Both the position numbers and the translations under genes were made by a program. Below the pieces are notes generated by a model. The model was not told the origin of the DNA, made no database searches, and saw only the letters and a program-made list of their open reading frames with translations. This document shows, in pieces, positions 1 to 12,205 of a DNA stretch of 64,000 bases (its first letter is position 1; the number at the start of each line of letters is the position of its first letter). The DNA is from Holothuria scabra (taxonomy: Eukaryota; Echinodermata; Holothuroidea; Aspidochirotida; Holothuriidae), in assembly GCA_037179385.1 (NCBI GenBank), contig CM074187.1:13951450-14015449 (forward strand). The letters are read 5' to 3'.

Positions 1-1388
1 TATTGGTTGATAAAAAACAAATAGAAATGAAATGTGCAATATTTTTTTCAATTTACAGATGTAACATATTTCAAAAAAAAAAAAAATAGAAACTAAATTT
101 GTGCATAAATAAGCTGCGTCTCATCCGCGAAATTTTCAGTATTGCAAAGCTTGAAAGAGGAGCTTTGTCACCACCATTGCCTTGTCTTCGTATTATTTCT
201 ATTTCATGATATCCTAAACAACAATATAGCCCCCTTATTACTAAAAGGTTTTATTTTCTCAACTAACTGCTTGTCCCTCCCATCGAATAATCTCTAAATC
301 AGTTGTGCAGAAATAAACTTTCTTTATTACAAAATGCCTTCCTTGATTAGAGTACAAGACTTATGTGTTATCAAAATTTGTAAATTGGATGACAGGAATA
401 ATCACTTCCCATGTCCACACAAAAAAGTCATAGGCTGATGAATATCTATCTGTACATAGACTGTCTACATTCTACAAATGTGTATACATTGCATTGGGAG
501 CGTTCAACAATGTCGAATGATACAACTTTACCACTATTTAGATAAAGTAACGTCGCTAATTATGTTTCTTTAACTGATTAAGGACTAGAATGGATTAGAA
601 TGGCCGTTAGGTACTTATTGCGCCAATAACCCAGAGTTGGTTGTTTCTCTCGTTATCTTTCCCAGCAGTAATAACCACGATACGAAGGTCCAAATTGTTG
701 CCCATAAGTTTATTTAGTCATATAAAATAAAATTACAGCGCCTGTAGACATCTTACTAACATATGACACCTTGTCAAGTCTACATAATTTGCGTTTTGAT
801 TGACAGGCAAAACAGTTTCATAACAGCGAATAGTGGTATTATCAAATGATCAAATGATATCCCTTTAACGTCACGTAATTCATCCAATACCTTGAAGTAT
901 TTTGACGTTGCTTTCCTTCTCTAATGATAGAGACATAATTCTCCTTTTTTAGATTTTTAGTTGAGCAAGAATCGGCTTATATACTGCAAAGAAATTTTGC
1001 AAAACTAAAGTTTAGTGACGTTCTAAACAGAAGCACGGCACGTCAGGAAATCATAACTAAAGGTTGAAAGTGGCCTCAGCTGATGGTCGCCATTGTCTTA
1101 ACTAAAACTTTTCCATTAAAATGTAGGATTATTTTGTTCGATAGTCATATCTTTCAAATGACCTAATGTGTGCAACTGCATTCTTCTACCGAGCAGTTTG
1201 CTGCGAGGGCTCTGTGGATTCTTCATTTTTTTTAATTTTTTTCATCGTTTCCCTACCTGTGAAGTTTTGAGATATCTTCTGATCTTTTGCACTGGAGGAA
1301 AGTAGACCATAATCCCTATGCCAAATATAATATCGTATATGCCACAGACAAACTGCACTCCCTAAATGTAAAACAGTGATAGTCACCC
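1..1388. other. Intergenic or intronic sequence, no gene seen
   Basis: AT-rich sequence upstream of the first recognised exon. If the gene at 1764-12141 begins further upstream, this is part of its intron or its upstream region. I found no open reading frame with splice signals in a phase compatible with the exon at 1764, and no repeat shared with the rest of the window. Confidence 0.4.
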
Positions 1389-1625
1389 CTAGTAGAGTGA
1401 AAACTGCAAATTTACTCCATTAGAGTATTAATTCACTTCAAAACACTGAAATTCACTTCACGCAAAGTGGAAAACTACTCTCTTAAAGAGATTCTATAGT
1501 GTTCAATATTTTCGAAGAGTAACCACTGCAAGCTCTCCGTCAAAAGTGAAAGATCGCTATTTTGGAGTTAAGATTACTCTTCGTGGAGTGAATACACAGT
1601 TTTCACTCCATTAGAGAGTGACTAG
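1389..1625. repeat. GAGTGA-rich palindromic repeat, copy 1
   Basis: The left end (ctagtagagtgaaaactg) is the approximate reverse complement of the right end (cagttttcactccattagag, then agtgactag). Between them GAGTGA/TCACTC hexamers recur on both strands, so the whole stretch can fold back on itself. The same structure occurs at 55517-55800 and more weakly at 32209-32380. This looks like a non-autonomous, palindrome-type inverted-repeat element. No transposase is visible. Confidence 0.6.
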
Positions 1626-1763
1626 AATCCCTCCTTCACATGTAACAACTTTAGCATCATATAACATCATAAATGTTGTTATGCTGCAGTTCAATCAACC
1701 ATATGGAAGATAATATGCAATTATTTGAATATTAATCAAAGTTTCTTCTATCCATAGCTACAG

Positions 1764-1853
1764 AAGCCTCCTCGGGCGGACGAGTAAACTGCTTGCAGAC
1801 TCCCCAAGAAAATGCCTTGGCAGTTTTCAAACAGTGTAAACAGGAAACACAAG
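1764..1853 (+). CDS. Exon of unidentified 4-cysteine protein gene (first exon visible)
   Basis: This is the first of four exons that assemble into one gene. It follows an acceptor (ctatccatagctacag) and ends at a strong donor (AAG/gtatgt). Only the frame that starts after two bases is open. It contains Cys-Leu-Gln-Thr and Lys-Gln-Cys-Lys, the first two cysteines of a C-x14-C-x7-C-x14-C pattern completed by the next exon. One base (G) carries over and forms a Val codon with the TT that opens the exon at 9685. The joined 133 residues contain neither a signal peptide nor a start Met, so the 5' end lies upstream, probably outside the window. I do not recognise the family. The even cysteine spacing would suit a small disulphide-bonded extracellular domain, which is inference. 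Confidence 0.75.
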
Positions 1854-2249
1854 GTATGTATCCTTCGACGTTTGCAAAATGTTATCTAAATATCACAAAA
1901 ATTTGTCCCCAAAACTGTAAGATAGTTTCACTTGAGTCTTTAATTTTCGAGACTATCAATTATTACAAACCTAATAAGACAGTTTTTGCCCTTTTCTAAA
2001 ACTTTTGAAAACTTTACCTCGAAGGAAAAGGAAGAATGTAAAAAAGGAATGTAGTTGAAAATGACTTAGAACCAATGAAGGGTGCATGTTAAGAACAATT
2101 TGCTGCAATAAGGTGAGAACCTAACCGTAACTTGCTTCATGTACATTTTTCAATTCAGTCAATTGAGTTTCGAGTGCACACTGAAGTGGTTTAAATCACG
2201 TTCAATGGAACACACCTAGTTGATTAAATCCAAAAGATCCGATTCCCTA

Positions 2250-2997
2250 TGTCACGTGAATAAAAAAAGTCGATGCGTAGCTAGACAATGTTAAAAAGGG
2301 CAAGAACCCAAATTTCCCATTTTTTGTAAAGTGAGAACAATATCTGACTGGGGATGTAATTTGCGGCCAGCGAATCGCACCAAAATTGTGCCGCTTTTTG
2401 AGCAATTTTTTGAAAATATTAAGCTTGTATGCTAGAAAAGTTTGGATTCTGGGTTCCGTATTTAAGGGAATGTGAAAACTTCGGGAATTACTGATTGATC
2501 TGTATTTCTTTTTGGCAAGTTTGAGATTGCACGGCAACCAAAGATCATTGTTGCTACAGAGTGTTATTCTAAGACCTAAAAAATGAGGCTCTCCGACGGC
2601 ATTTTCTAGGGTCAAGAACTTATATTGCAGGAAATTTTGGAATGTAATGACAGACAATTCCTGTAAATAGCACCGTCGTTGACGATATCATTTGATGATC
2701 TGGTTATTTTGTCATTTCCAGAGTTGGGAAAAGTTTACCAAACTGATTTATGGGGAAACACGACTGAACAATACCTGCAGATTGATGCGAGTGAAACGTG
2801 AAAAATTTTGCATTTTGGAAAAAATACAAAAATGGAGCTTTTATTGGAGTAAGTTCAGAATTTAATGACAGAAGAGTTGGGAAAACCATGCTGTTCTATC
2901 CTGGTGGCACAAATAGCAAATTTCCGAATTTTTCATTTTTCAGAGCAAGGGGGCAATCGCCCCAACCCCCTGTAGCTATGCCACTTGGTTTAACAAA
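2250..2997. repeat. Possible old element with TGGCATAGCTAC-like ends
   Basis: It lies in the first intron. The right end is GC-rich (gggggcaatcgcccc, then gtagctatgccacttgg). Its reverse complement (ccaagtggcatagctac) resembles gtcgatgcgtagctag at about 2268. A motif gagttgggaaaa occurs twice inside. The ends resemble the CCAnTGGCGTA ends of the composite elements at 16.7 and 49.7 kb. The interior is open on the - strand for 136 codons (2247-2657), but I see no domain and no splice signals there, so I do not call a gene. Confidence 0.3.
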
Positions 2998-4865
2998 AAA
3001 AAAGCCTACTGCTCCTCTTTTCATGAAATTTGGTCAATTGACTGAACGTTCATAGTGAAAGTGCCCTTCAAAACCTGAATCTACATTTTGTGTATTAAAG
3101 TATTCTTAAAGTCCACACCATTCCCATTATCCCTTTTAAGTGTATAGAATGATTTGTACTGAACCCTCATTGAAATATAGAAAATGGAACTGTTCTTTAC
3201 ACCACTCTAGATCAAAATTGATAATTCTATGTGATAAACCTTGAAATTTTATCACTTTCGTACCGAAACAACCATAAATTTGAGTCGAAATTTGATCATA
3301 CCTTTAGGGTTTAGTTTCATCCACTGCCTATATCATCCGATAGTAGGACAAGCATTGACGACAGGGAGTAATAAAATAATTGTATGAAAGTTAATTGATT
3401 TTCATTGTCTTTCTCGGTATCCTGACACCACTTTTAAGAGAACTAGCTATGTTTCACGGTGTTTTGAGGCCTACTTAATTATCAATTTGTCACACAAAAT
3501 GTAACTAACAAGATTAATTAGGAGAATTGACATGCTTGGAAAATGCGACAGCACCTCGATAACGGTCACACTGGAAATATACTTAGACCATTTCAGAAAG
3601 GTAAAATTGGAAAATACTTAACAGACGTTTTAGTTGCTAAGAGAAAAGTGTTTGTTCTGCGATTGTGTGATGACCATTTAAACAGGAGAGTATACGCCTA
3701 CCTGTTGTAATGGTGGTTAGATGGTCGCAGTAATGTGACTAATGTTTATAAAGGAAGAAAAGCTGAACTTTAAAGAAGTGACTAACATTTTATCATTTTT
3801 AAACGTACGGACTGGCCTCGAATCACGTTTGTAGTCAGATGAAAGAAGCCCATTGGTAATTCATTCCTCATATCTTAAAAGCAGACAAGATAGCATTATC
3901 TTGTTGAAAACGGTTTGGAACATTGCTAGAACTGATGCCCTTTTAGTCTTGATAAATTTCTTTTTTTGCCGGAAATTCATATCGATTTTCATCCATAACG
4001 AAGTCAGAAGTAGAAAAATAACATGACATTTATTAAAGTTTCGTCTACGAAGTTTCGTCTCCTATTTAGATTGAAAAGGCCTTGTCCTGTCCTACTTCCA
4101 AATCTAATACTGAAACGAAGATTGTATTGCTTTTAAATTTTTGCTTTGACGGTAATATCATAAATGAGTTTTTTTTTTTTTTTCGAATTTATGAAACCGA
4201 GCAAAAATCTACAAGTAGACCTGCTCCATGAAGGAGATAAGTCTCCGAAATTACAAAAACTTACCCAAGTCTCACCATCCAAATGTAGAGCAGTTAATGG
4301 TTGCGTTTTATGGCTTGAAAATAAGTCATCACTAACAAACAACTTTTTTCACTGTTTCAAAATTGTTAGGGGATAAATTACGTATAAAGGTCTGGCTTCC
4401 AAAAAACCAAAAAATATCAGCGCACAACAAATACATACTGGCCAAACAGGACGCACAACCAGCGGCGTAAACCAACTGCAATAGCAGAAAGCAACGCGAG
4501 TGCCCTTTGGACGGCAACTGCTTCACCAACAACATTGTCTACCATTGTGTATATCTTCTTGTACAAAGGGCGAAAAATAACAATAAAATACTTAAGAAAA
4601 GAATTCTCTCTAACGTCTAAACATATAAACAATGTTATTTCAACGGCCAGCCCTCCGTTCGTTTTAACAGCTAGGTGTCCGTAAATTTGACAACTTTGAA
4701 GTAATTGTATCTACCTTGTAAATCTAAGAGGGCGCCCTTGTCCGTTTACGTATTCCTATAGAAAAAGTGTGTAAAAACGTTAAGGCGAAACTTATATTTT
4801 ACCCAAAACCTTTTTTCCCTGAAAGGTCGACTTTTCAACACAACTTTCCCCCTAAGTGCCGAATA

Positions 4866-5091
<226 letters not shown>

Positions 5092-6927
5092 AAAGGCAAA
5101 CGTTTGAAAAACTGAGCTTGTAGTCTTCCACTTCGCGGTATGGCATTTCGGTAAAATGTATGTTTTTATTGCATATCAACTACAACTTTCATAGCAATCC
5201 TTTGCAGTTAACTTTCGAAGTAAAACAGAAGAAAAACATCTCTCGTTTAGGCAGTTGTCCGAAACTCATTTCTTAGTGTTTCTTTTTAAACTTAAACCTT
5301 TAGGAAGGTGCCTACAGCAAATTTCAGCGAACTCTTTAGGAAAGTTAAATAAACCATGTAGAAATAATTCTGATGCAAATATCAAAGTTTGCACAGGGGA
5401 TTAAGCAAGTATCATAGGAGTAAGGAAGATAAATTTGAAACTAAAAATTGGGCCAAATCTTACTGAAATGTAGGTTAAACTGTATTTTAAACCGTAACAC
5501 TACGGGCAAGGTCTACTTTTTAACCTGATTCTAATAATGTACATTCGTTTTCTTCAGCGACATCCTTAAAACAAGTCATTTGGAGAAAAAAGATGCACGT
5601 TCTACCCCTTCAATCTACTGACTTATTCTTTCATATACTTTTGAAACATTTTGAACTATTGTAATTGTAATTCCTAATTGAACTTTTAGCAGTGCAGGTC
5701 GCATTTTATCTTATTTTTTCGTACTTTTCGTATTTTTCATACTCCACGAGACTTTAAGAAATAACCTTAACCCTTGGTCCTTAGTTCTCCTGTATATATG
5801 AAGTTTTTAATTTCTCTTGTCTACAATTGGTCACAAATTTTATAGCGCCACTATCAGTAATAGGAAGAGACAGTTTGGTGAAGTGTTAATTGTGTAGATT
5901 CATTGTTGGTAATAAATATTGTTCGAAAAAGACATCAAATATATTGTTTATTTTAAAGACTTAATGATTAGAAGTCCTTAACTCGAATACCTGTGCATTT
6001 AAGGTAAAATTCCAAACTTTTCAAAACTTTCCTTTTTATCTGAAGCATTATCGCGAAGTTTTGACTTCGTATTAAGGTAAATACTCTTTGTATTCTAATA
6101 AATTATCTGTAGATGCATTTACCACATTAAACCAAATAAACAAAACGCATGAAATCTGCGTAAAATCTGTGGACCTAAGCACGTTGCTGACAATTGCTAT
6201 CTACTTTTTGCGTTTTATACCATTTTGCAAGAGATCTCCCAGTTTCAAATTTCAATGCGCGTCATTATGTTGCCTGTTTTTGCTCAATCGACGCAATCAG
6301 AAGCATACCAAATGTAGCACTTAATTGTCATTTTTGGTGGCTTGACTGTAAAGGAACGACTGTGACGTCCAACTTGAAGTCGGTGTCAGTTCTTGCATAT
6401 GCTGCTTTCAAATGGCTCAAAGTTATAAAGCGCATATAAATCCGGGGTGTCATTCAATAAGAGATATCTAAACAAGTTATACGTCCCCCAAGGCGAGCAC
6501 GAATTTTCATTTTACGGAAGTAATCAATGGTACAACGTTAAAATTTGACATTAATGGTTTGAGCAAATCATTCATTTAGGCTATTTATGTTTAGGTAAGT
6601 AGTTGACGTTACATGTACAGCTATTCCGCACACCGTTTTAATTATCCGGTGCGTGGTCATTCAGCGTTTCGTAATCATTTAAGATGATGATTTCACCAGG
6701 CTGATGTCGCGTTTGAGTGTTTGGGCTACGGTAGATAAACGACTGAATGGTTGTACCATAAAATTACGAAACTTCTCTGTTTTTGTTCAGTTATTTATAT
6801 TGCTACGATATCATCAACAATAAGAAATTTATTAAGATACAGAGGTAGACTAAACTTGAGTCCGAATTTAAGTTGTTAGCCGTACTTTCTTTCTGCATAA
6901 TAGTTTCTTACGGCAAACTTTACTCTC

Positions 6928-7097
6928 CTCATAAGCAATGGAGGATGGAAACCAAGCCTGTGAGCCACAATTGAAAAAAATGCCGTGACCGGCTCCACTT
7001 GAACCAATAGGTTGGACACTTGGCCGTGAAACTCTAACTAACTAACTAACTAACTCACTAACTAACTAACTTACTAACTAACTTACTAAAAAACTAA
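6928..7097 (+). mobile_element. tRNA-headed SINE, 3' part (copy A)
   Basis: It matches the body and tail of the full SINE at 9287-9553: an ataagcaatgga motif, a segment 'accaagcctgtgagccacaa', 'gaccggctccacttgaacc', then a tail of TAAC repeats that is partly degenerate (ctaactaact, ttactaact). The tRNA-like head is missing, as is usual for 5'-truncated copies. It lies in the first intron of the 4-cysteine gene. Confidence 0.7.
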
Positions 7098-8007
7098 CTC
7101 TTCTACTTGTGTGAATAAGCCATAAGTTAAAGAAACATTACAGCCCTAGTAGAAGAATTTCTAAACGAAATATATGGCTGAGTTAAATTTCAGTACGCTC
7201 AAAAACTTTATTCCATGAAGAAAAAACTGAAGCCTGTCTGAAGAATTTCAAAAGAAGGAAATATTGGAGTTTAATTTTTTAAGGTTACTGCCCTTTAAAA
7301 GTAATGAAAATTTCAGTAATAAGGATCTTAGTCAAGAAAGAACTTCATTAATAGATCTTTTTTTGCAAAGCTACGTAAACTATTTGAAACAAATATAAAC
7401 AGAAATGTCCTTTTGAATCGAAATTCTTATTCTATGAAACATTAGCACATACTATGCGGGGCTTGGTATTTTTGTCCTGTAATTTATTCTGTTTCAAACT
7501 TAATGTAATGGTTTGGGCAGTTATTTTCCCCATGAACTCCTCTACAAGAAACTATGCATTTCAGAGAAAGTGTACTATCTAAAATTCAAATATAATTATG
7601 AAATTTGATTAAGTCTCCTCGTTTATGAAAACGATATAATGCAATAGTTTTAGAGGTTTAAGACTGGGTTAGGCTATTGTCAGAAATTGAAATGGAAAAA
7701 TTGAATGCGTGTATGTCGGTTTCTTCACTCGAGATCAAGTCAGGAAACCTCTATTTAGCAGGTATTGATTACACCTGTGTCTAAGATTTGATTTTGAATC
7801 CCCACGAGAGCTCTCAATTGATCTGTTGACCGCGGTGTATTCTGGCCAGTCATCTTGAACACCAATTCTAATTAAAACAGAATCTCACCAAATGCTTGGC
7901 ATGCAGCGGTTTCTAGACATAGACGTGTTAGTCTTCTCATGAAAATTTTCCAAAGGGATAATTCTTTTTCGATCAATAAAGTGATAAGCTATAACTGTTC
8001 CGACTAT

Positions 8008-8250
8008 ACGGTCAAGTGGTTAGAGCATCCGCTTTGCAGTCGGAAAGTATGGAGTTCGAACGCTGACTGGTTAAAACCGACTTTAATACGTAGCCTACTG
8101 CCATTGGGATTAGTGCTCCCAGCGTAAGCAATGGGGTACGAACTTAGCAAGCCAGTGAGCCACAACTGGAAAAAGACCACGATCGGGCCGAATGAGTCCA
8201 ACCTGTTAGAACAGTAAAAACTACGCCGTAAAACCGAATCTAAGTAATGA
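8008..8250 (+). mobile_element. tRNA-headed SINE (copy B, different head)
   Basis: The head has an A-box-like segment (ggtcaagtggttagagcatc) and a B-box-like segment (gagttcgaacgc), the internal RNA polymerase III promoter of tRNA-derived SINEs. The anticodon-loop region (ctttgcagtcgg) differs from that of the copy at 9287. The body shares agcaatgggg, 'aagccagtgagccacaactg' and 'gaaaaagaccacg' with the other copies. The tail is decayed. It cannot fold into a functional tRNA because no acceptor stem is present. Confidence 0.7.
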
Positions 8251-9286
8251 GTTAACAGCAATGCTTATTCCTTGATAAAGTTTAAACAAGCCGTAACTTC
8301 AAACCCATCTCCCAATCTGCTAAGAGACTTGGCCAGATGTAAAAACATTGATTTACTTTAGCTTTAATATCCAGGATAACATGAATTGCAATTGATGACG
8401 ACGAACTATTATCGTATGCAACACAAGAACAATCCTTATAATGTCCGAACAACTTTACAAAATAATGGAAACTTATACTACACGGATAAATGGCCACATC
8501 ACTTTCTCTGGTCGTAACTCGTAAGAGTCACCTTGTTAATTATACAAACGTTGAACTTGATTGACTTCTTCACTTATATATTAGCTGCACATAGTAATAC
8601 TAAAGTCCGCCAACTTTCTCAAAGACTTCTCGAACACCAAGAAAATGTACCCTATCGACGGATATATAGGTACATATATATTCATATTATCGACCCAACC
8701 AAACACAAATCATTTATATTCAACGAAACATCCACTAACGCAGTTGTACTAATACGGCCCTAATGACCAAAGTTGCTTTATAAATATTCATTCATCAGGA
8801 CGAATTCATTTGACAGTATAGAGACAACTTCAATTTAGTTTCATAAATATAAATTTTTTTGATGATTTCTGCCATTTTTCTAAAGTGCAAGAGATCATAT
8901 AGGAGTTCATTTTTGCCACTCATAAAAAAAAACACTGTAAAGAAGGAGAATTAATTGATGATTTCGATTACGAAGTATTCCTTCGGACCAATATATAATC
9001 AACTTTTTCTTTCACTATAAAATGTTTCAATAGATATGCAGCAACCAGAGTATTTGGACATTTTATTCGACTTTCTCCGAATTCAGTGCAAAAATATTGT
9101 GTATTGTGTCTTAAATAGTATTGTGTCTAAAATGATATGTATCCTGTGATTTTTAATACTTATATACGGTGTTACTTTTGTTCTTCCTGTAGTGATAGTT
9201 TTAGAGCACCGGTTCCCTGTTACTTATTCCCAATAAGTTGGCGAAGTGTGGTGCTTACATCAAGGTGACTTGCCTACAGCAATGGG

Positions 9287-9553
9287 AGACCGCGTTTTTG
9301 GTCTAATGATAAGAGCATCCGCCTCTCACGCGGGAGGCCCGGGTTCTATTCCCAGGTCAAGTCATATCAACGACCCCAAAAATGGAATCTACTGCATGCC
9401 GTTGTGAGTGATGCTCCACATAAGCAATGGAGTAGGAAAAACAAGCCAGTGAGCTACAACTGTAAAAAAGACCCCGGCCGGCTCGAATTGAACCAATAGG
9501 GTGGAAATTGGGCTGTAAAACTCTAATGTGTAACTAACTAACTAACTAACTAA
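9287..9553 (+). mobile_element. Full-length tRNA-headed SINE with target-site duplication (copy C)
   Basis: The head has an A box (ttggtctaatgataagagc), an anticodon-like loop ctctcac as in tRNA-Glu, and a B box (cccgggttctattcccagg). The body follows, then the tail taactaactaactaac. The copy is flanked by cctacagcaatggg (9273-9286) and cctatagcaatggg (9554-9567), a 14-bp duplication with one difference, the mark of LINE-driven insertion. It lies 118 bases upstream of the exon 2 acceptor. The presumed partner LINE is not identified. Confidence 0.85.
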
Positions 9554-9684
9554 CCTATAGCAATGGGTCCATCCAATTGGTACTTAGCACTTTTCGACGG
9601 AATAAATTCGTTTTCCTTTTTAAAAGTTTCCTCTGATCAAAAATGTCTTTCCTAGTTAACTAACATTGACTTTTCTCTCCACAG

Positions 9685-9747
9685 TTGGATGTAAAAAAAT
9701 GTATGTTGAAATTCACCAGTCCAACACGAGACGATGCGGCTTTATGT
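9685..9747 (+). CDS. Exon 2 of the 4-cysteine protein gene
   Basis: It is bounded by a pyrimidine-rich acceptor (gacttttctctccacag) and a consensus donor (gtaagt). In the phase set by exon 1 it reads GCKKMYVEIHQSNTRRCGFM with no stop, supplying cysteines three and four. One base (T) carries over and combines with CT of the next exon to give Ser. The intron before it is 7.8 kb and carries the SINE copies; the intron after it is 1.4 kb and carries an inverted-repeat element. The phase match at both ends is the main evidence that this is a real exon. Confidence 0.8.
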
Positions 9748-10070
9748 GTAAGTAAATTGAACGTTCAGAAAAAAAAATTAAAACTTGGTTCTCGTGTATC
9801 ACTTATAATTTAGGGGAACTGATGGCCCCAGTTTAATCAATAACACAAACATTAAATATATGTTCTCGTAAGCACATTGAACAGGAGGGAGGCGGGGAGC
9901 AAATCCCTCTAAAAGAAATGACAACGTTCCAGAAGAAATATCTATCACACAGTATGTTGTTTGCAATCGGTATGGTTTCAGTAATTCATGATTTCACTTG
10001 TTCACATTTCAAATTACATGACTAGCTTGAAGTGAACCACATATTTCCCAAGAATGATCTTAAGTGGAGC

Positions 10071-10328
10071 TTTGCACGAATCCGGACAGCAAGTGACGGT
10101 CTGATTTCAGTCGGCCATAACTGGGGTCCATCACCTTTTAATCTTTCGATTTCCTTGCTTACCTCTATCATGGATGGTTGTATACTATCATATCTTAAAT
10201 TCTTATCTTAAATTCTCTGGGTTCACTAAATTCATGTAAACAATAAATAAAGACGGTTTTAGGCTGATGGACCCCACTTATGGCGGCCTACAGTCACTAA
10301 AAACAAGCGCTAATCGGATTCGTCTATA
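10071..10328 (-). mobile_element. 260-bp inverted-repeat element with GACGAATCCG ends, copy 1
   Basis: The right end reads cggattcgtctata; the left end is decayed (gcacgaatccgg). Sub-terminal blocks (actggggtccatcacc, gaccccacttatggcggcc) and the block agtcactaaaaacaagcgct are shared with copies at 14441, 41738 and 52712, in the opposite orientation to 14441. It lies in the intron between exons 2 and 3. It has no coding capacity, so it is a MITE. Confidence 0.75.
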
Positions 10329-11184
10329 GTACCCATTTGTGAACAAAACTGATATGGAATAATTGGAATAATGTAAAAGCTTTCCTCACTTTAAAACCAT
10401 TCAATTTCTGAGGTGTTGTTCACATTTTATCATACGAATTAAGCAGTCAACATAGACTTGGCCTAATATTCCAAAATGTAGCAACTTATTTCTTTTTCCT
10501 TAAAGTTCCTGGGAATGTATCGTCTTTTGGGTATTGATTCCTTTACATGTAACCTATGGCAAGTTTCATAATATTTAAGTTGAAAACTTCTTTACCAATC
10601 TAGGTTATCTGCCACTTGTTTTCCTCAAAGCGGGTTGGTATCAACTGTAGAGATCATTTCTGATATAGCTCTGCCTTTAGTCTTAAATCTGACATTTATT
10701 GCCATAAAATAAAAATAAAACTCTAAAGGTCATCAGTATCAACATATAACCAATAAAGGACCAGCATCTTTTCTTTTTTTTTTTTTACTTTTTTTGCCCT
10801 GATGTTCAGCGTTGTCTAGACTTGACAATCCCAAAAAGGCAAAAGCAGTGGCCCGAGTGATTTTCATACAACGGGCTAAATTGCACAGTTTTCTTCTTCT
10901 TTTCCTTTAAGTATCAGTCTTGGCATCAAAGGATATAACTATTGCTCATTCAAAGTTAACGAAACAGATACTCCTTAGGGCTATTTAATTCCACAATTGA
11001 GGAGGACAAATATTGTCGCATGACTTTCCAAGAGCCGTTAACCAAACGTAATAGTCTACTGCACTAATTCGGGATGTGGTGACGACATTTCTCCTTTAAG
11101 AAGGATCAAATTCAAATTGTCCTACATATTCATAACTTTTGTTTTTCTTTAATAAACTAATTTTTCTATTGTTTTTTTAAACAG

Positions 11185-11249
11185 CTGGAAAACGATCAGA
11201 CGTATCATCAAGTAATTCAATTGCCTTTCCAGTTCAACGCCCTATACAG
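11185..11249 (+). CDS. Exon 3 of the 4-cysteine protein gene
   Basis: It is bounded by a very T-rich acceptor (tttctattgtttttttaaacag) and the donor CAG/gtttgt. In phase it reads Ser at the junction, then GKRSDVSSS and on to FPVQRPIQ, ending exactly on a codon. The Gly-Lys-Arg right after the Cys-rich part has the form of a dibasic cleavage/amidation site in secreted precursors, but it may be coincidence. The stretch is polar, Ser-rich and probably disordered. Confidence 0.8.
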
Positions 11250-11955
11250 GTTTGTTTCAGTATTTTTGCTACTATTCTTCTCTTTCGTACACAGAACAAT
11301 TTTTTTGTAAAAAAATTTAAATTCTCGCGTCAGTACAACTAGACAATTTTTTTTACTTGTCAAAAAAGATCCTTTTCACCTTGAATACATACAAAAACTC
11401 TTTAAATCATTCTCATTCGTTTAAACACTCAAGACTTGCCCAGTTGGGAGCACCTCGATCAATTTTCAAGGATCTTCGGGTTATTATTTAAGACCTCAAA
11501 TAATTTGGCACCTAAGAGAACATACCGTCTGAACTATTCCACCACCCCTCCTGATTTATTCTTACCGGTTTTGCCATCAAAACGTAAGAAAAGTATGAAA
11601 GGTTTGTCTATGAGCTCTATATCCGCACCCCTGATAGGAGCAGCATCAAATGAGTTTTTTTTTTCTATTTTCGTGGTTTGGTCTAATTCCCTTGGGATAC
11701 CAACTAACTGACTAAGGGAAGTCATTTTAAAACCCATGTGACACAAACTGACATGAGGCTTTCCGCTGTTTTGGGATAGTTTTCAAGTAGCTATAAAAAA
11801 TGTAACATCCATACCTATCTCAACGGTATTCATTTAAAGAAAATAGAAAAAAGGCCTTACAGTAAGGGGGAAAAGAACCCCAATGCAAGCAATGAATAAG
11901 ATGAATTGGTTTTAGTAGAGGTTTTGTACCTTACATTGACTTCTTTACGTTCCAG

Positions 11956-12141
11956 AACTTGGCCGACTCCAGCCGGATGCAAGGCGAAAGGTCACGTCCA
12001 TGGCTGACGATACTCCATCGATTGGCGTGGTCGCAATTCCTGGAAAAATATAACAAAGGAACACCAAGGCAATTGAACAACAGTCGATCTTCAGTAATTG
12101 AACCTTCCTATGACGTAGAATATGACGACACGATTTATTGA
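11956..12141 (+). CDS. Terminal exon of the 4-cysteine protein gene
   Basis: It follows the acceptor ttctttacgttccag in phase 0 and is open for 61 codons to TGA at 12139-12141. It starts NLADSSRMQGERSRPWLTI, has a basic Trp-containing segment (WLTILHRLAWSQFLEKYNK) that could form a short amphipathic helix, and ends in an acidic tyrosine-rich tail (SYDVEYDDTIY). Base composition is clearly higher in GC than the flanking introns. There is no transmembrane segment and no GPI signal. AATAAA lies about 60 bases after the stop. Confidence 0.85.
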   Translation, partial: NLADSSRMQGERSRPWLTILHRLAWSQFLEKYNKGTPRQLNNSRSSVIEPSYDVEYDDTIY

Positions 12142-12199
12142 GAATTACTATTCCAGAAACCCAAATGACCGCCGGGCTAATTGAGTTTAGTCCGGTAGC

Positions 12200-12205
12200 A
12201 ATAAA
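12200..12205 (+). promoter_or_regulatory. Candidate polyadenylation signal (AATAAA)
   Basis: A canonical AATAAA 59 bases downstream of the TGA of the terminal exon, on the same strand. It would give a short 3' untranslated region. The hexamer is common in AT-rich DNA, so the position is what supports it. Confidence 0.5.

Noticed and set aside
9297..9365. tRNA gene (Glu-like)
   Set aside because: A and B boxes and the anticodon loop are present, but the acceptor-stem halves do not pair and the sequence continues into the SINE body, so it is a SINE head.
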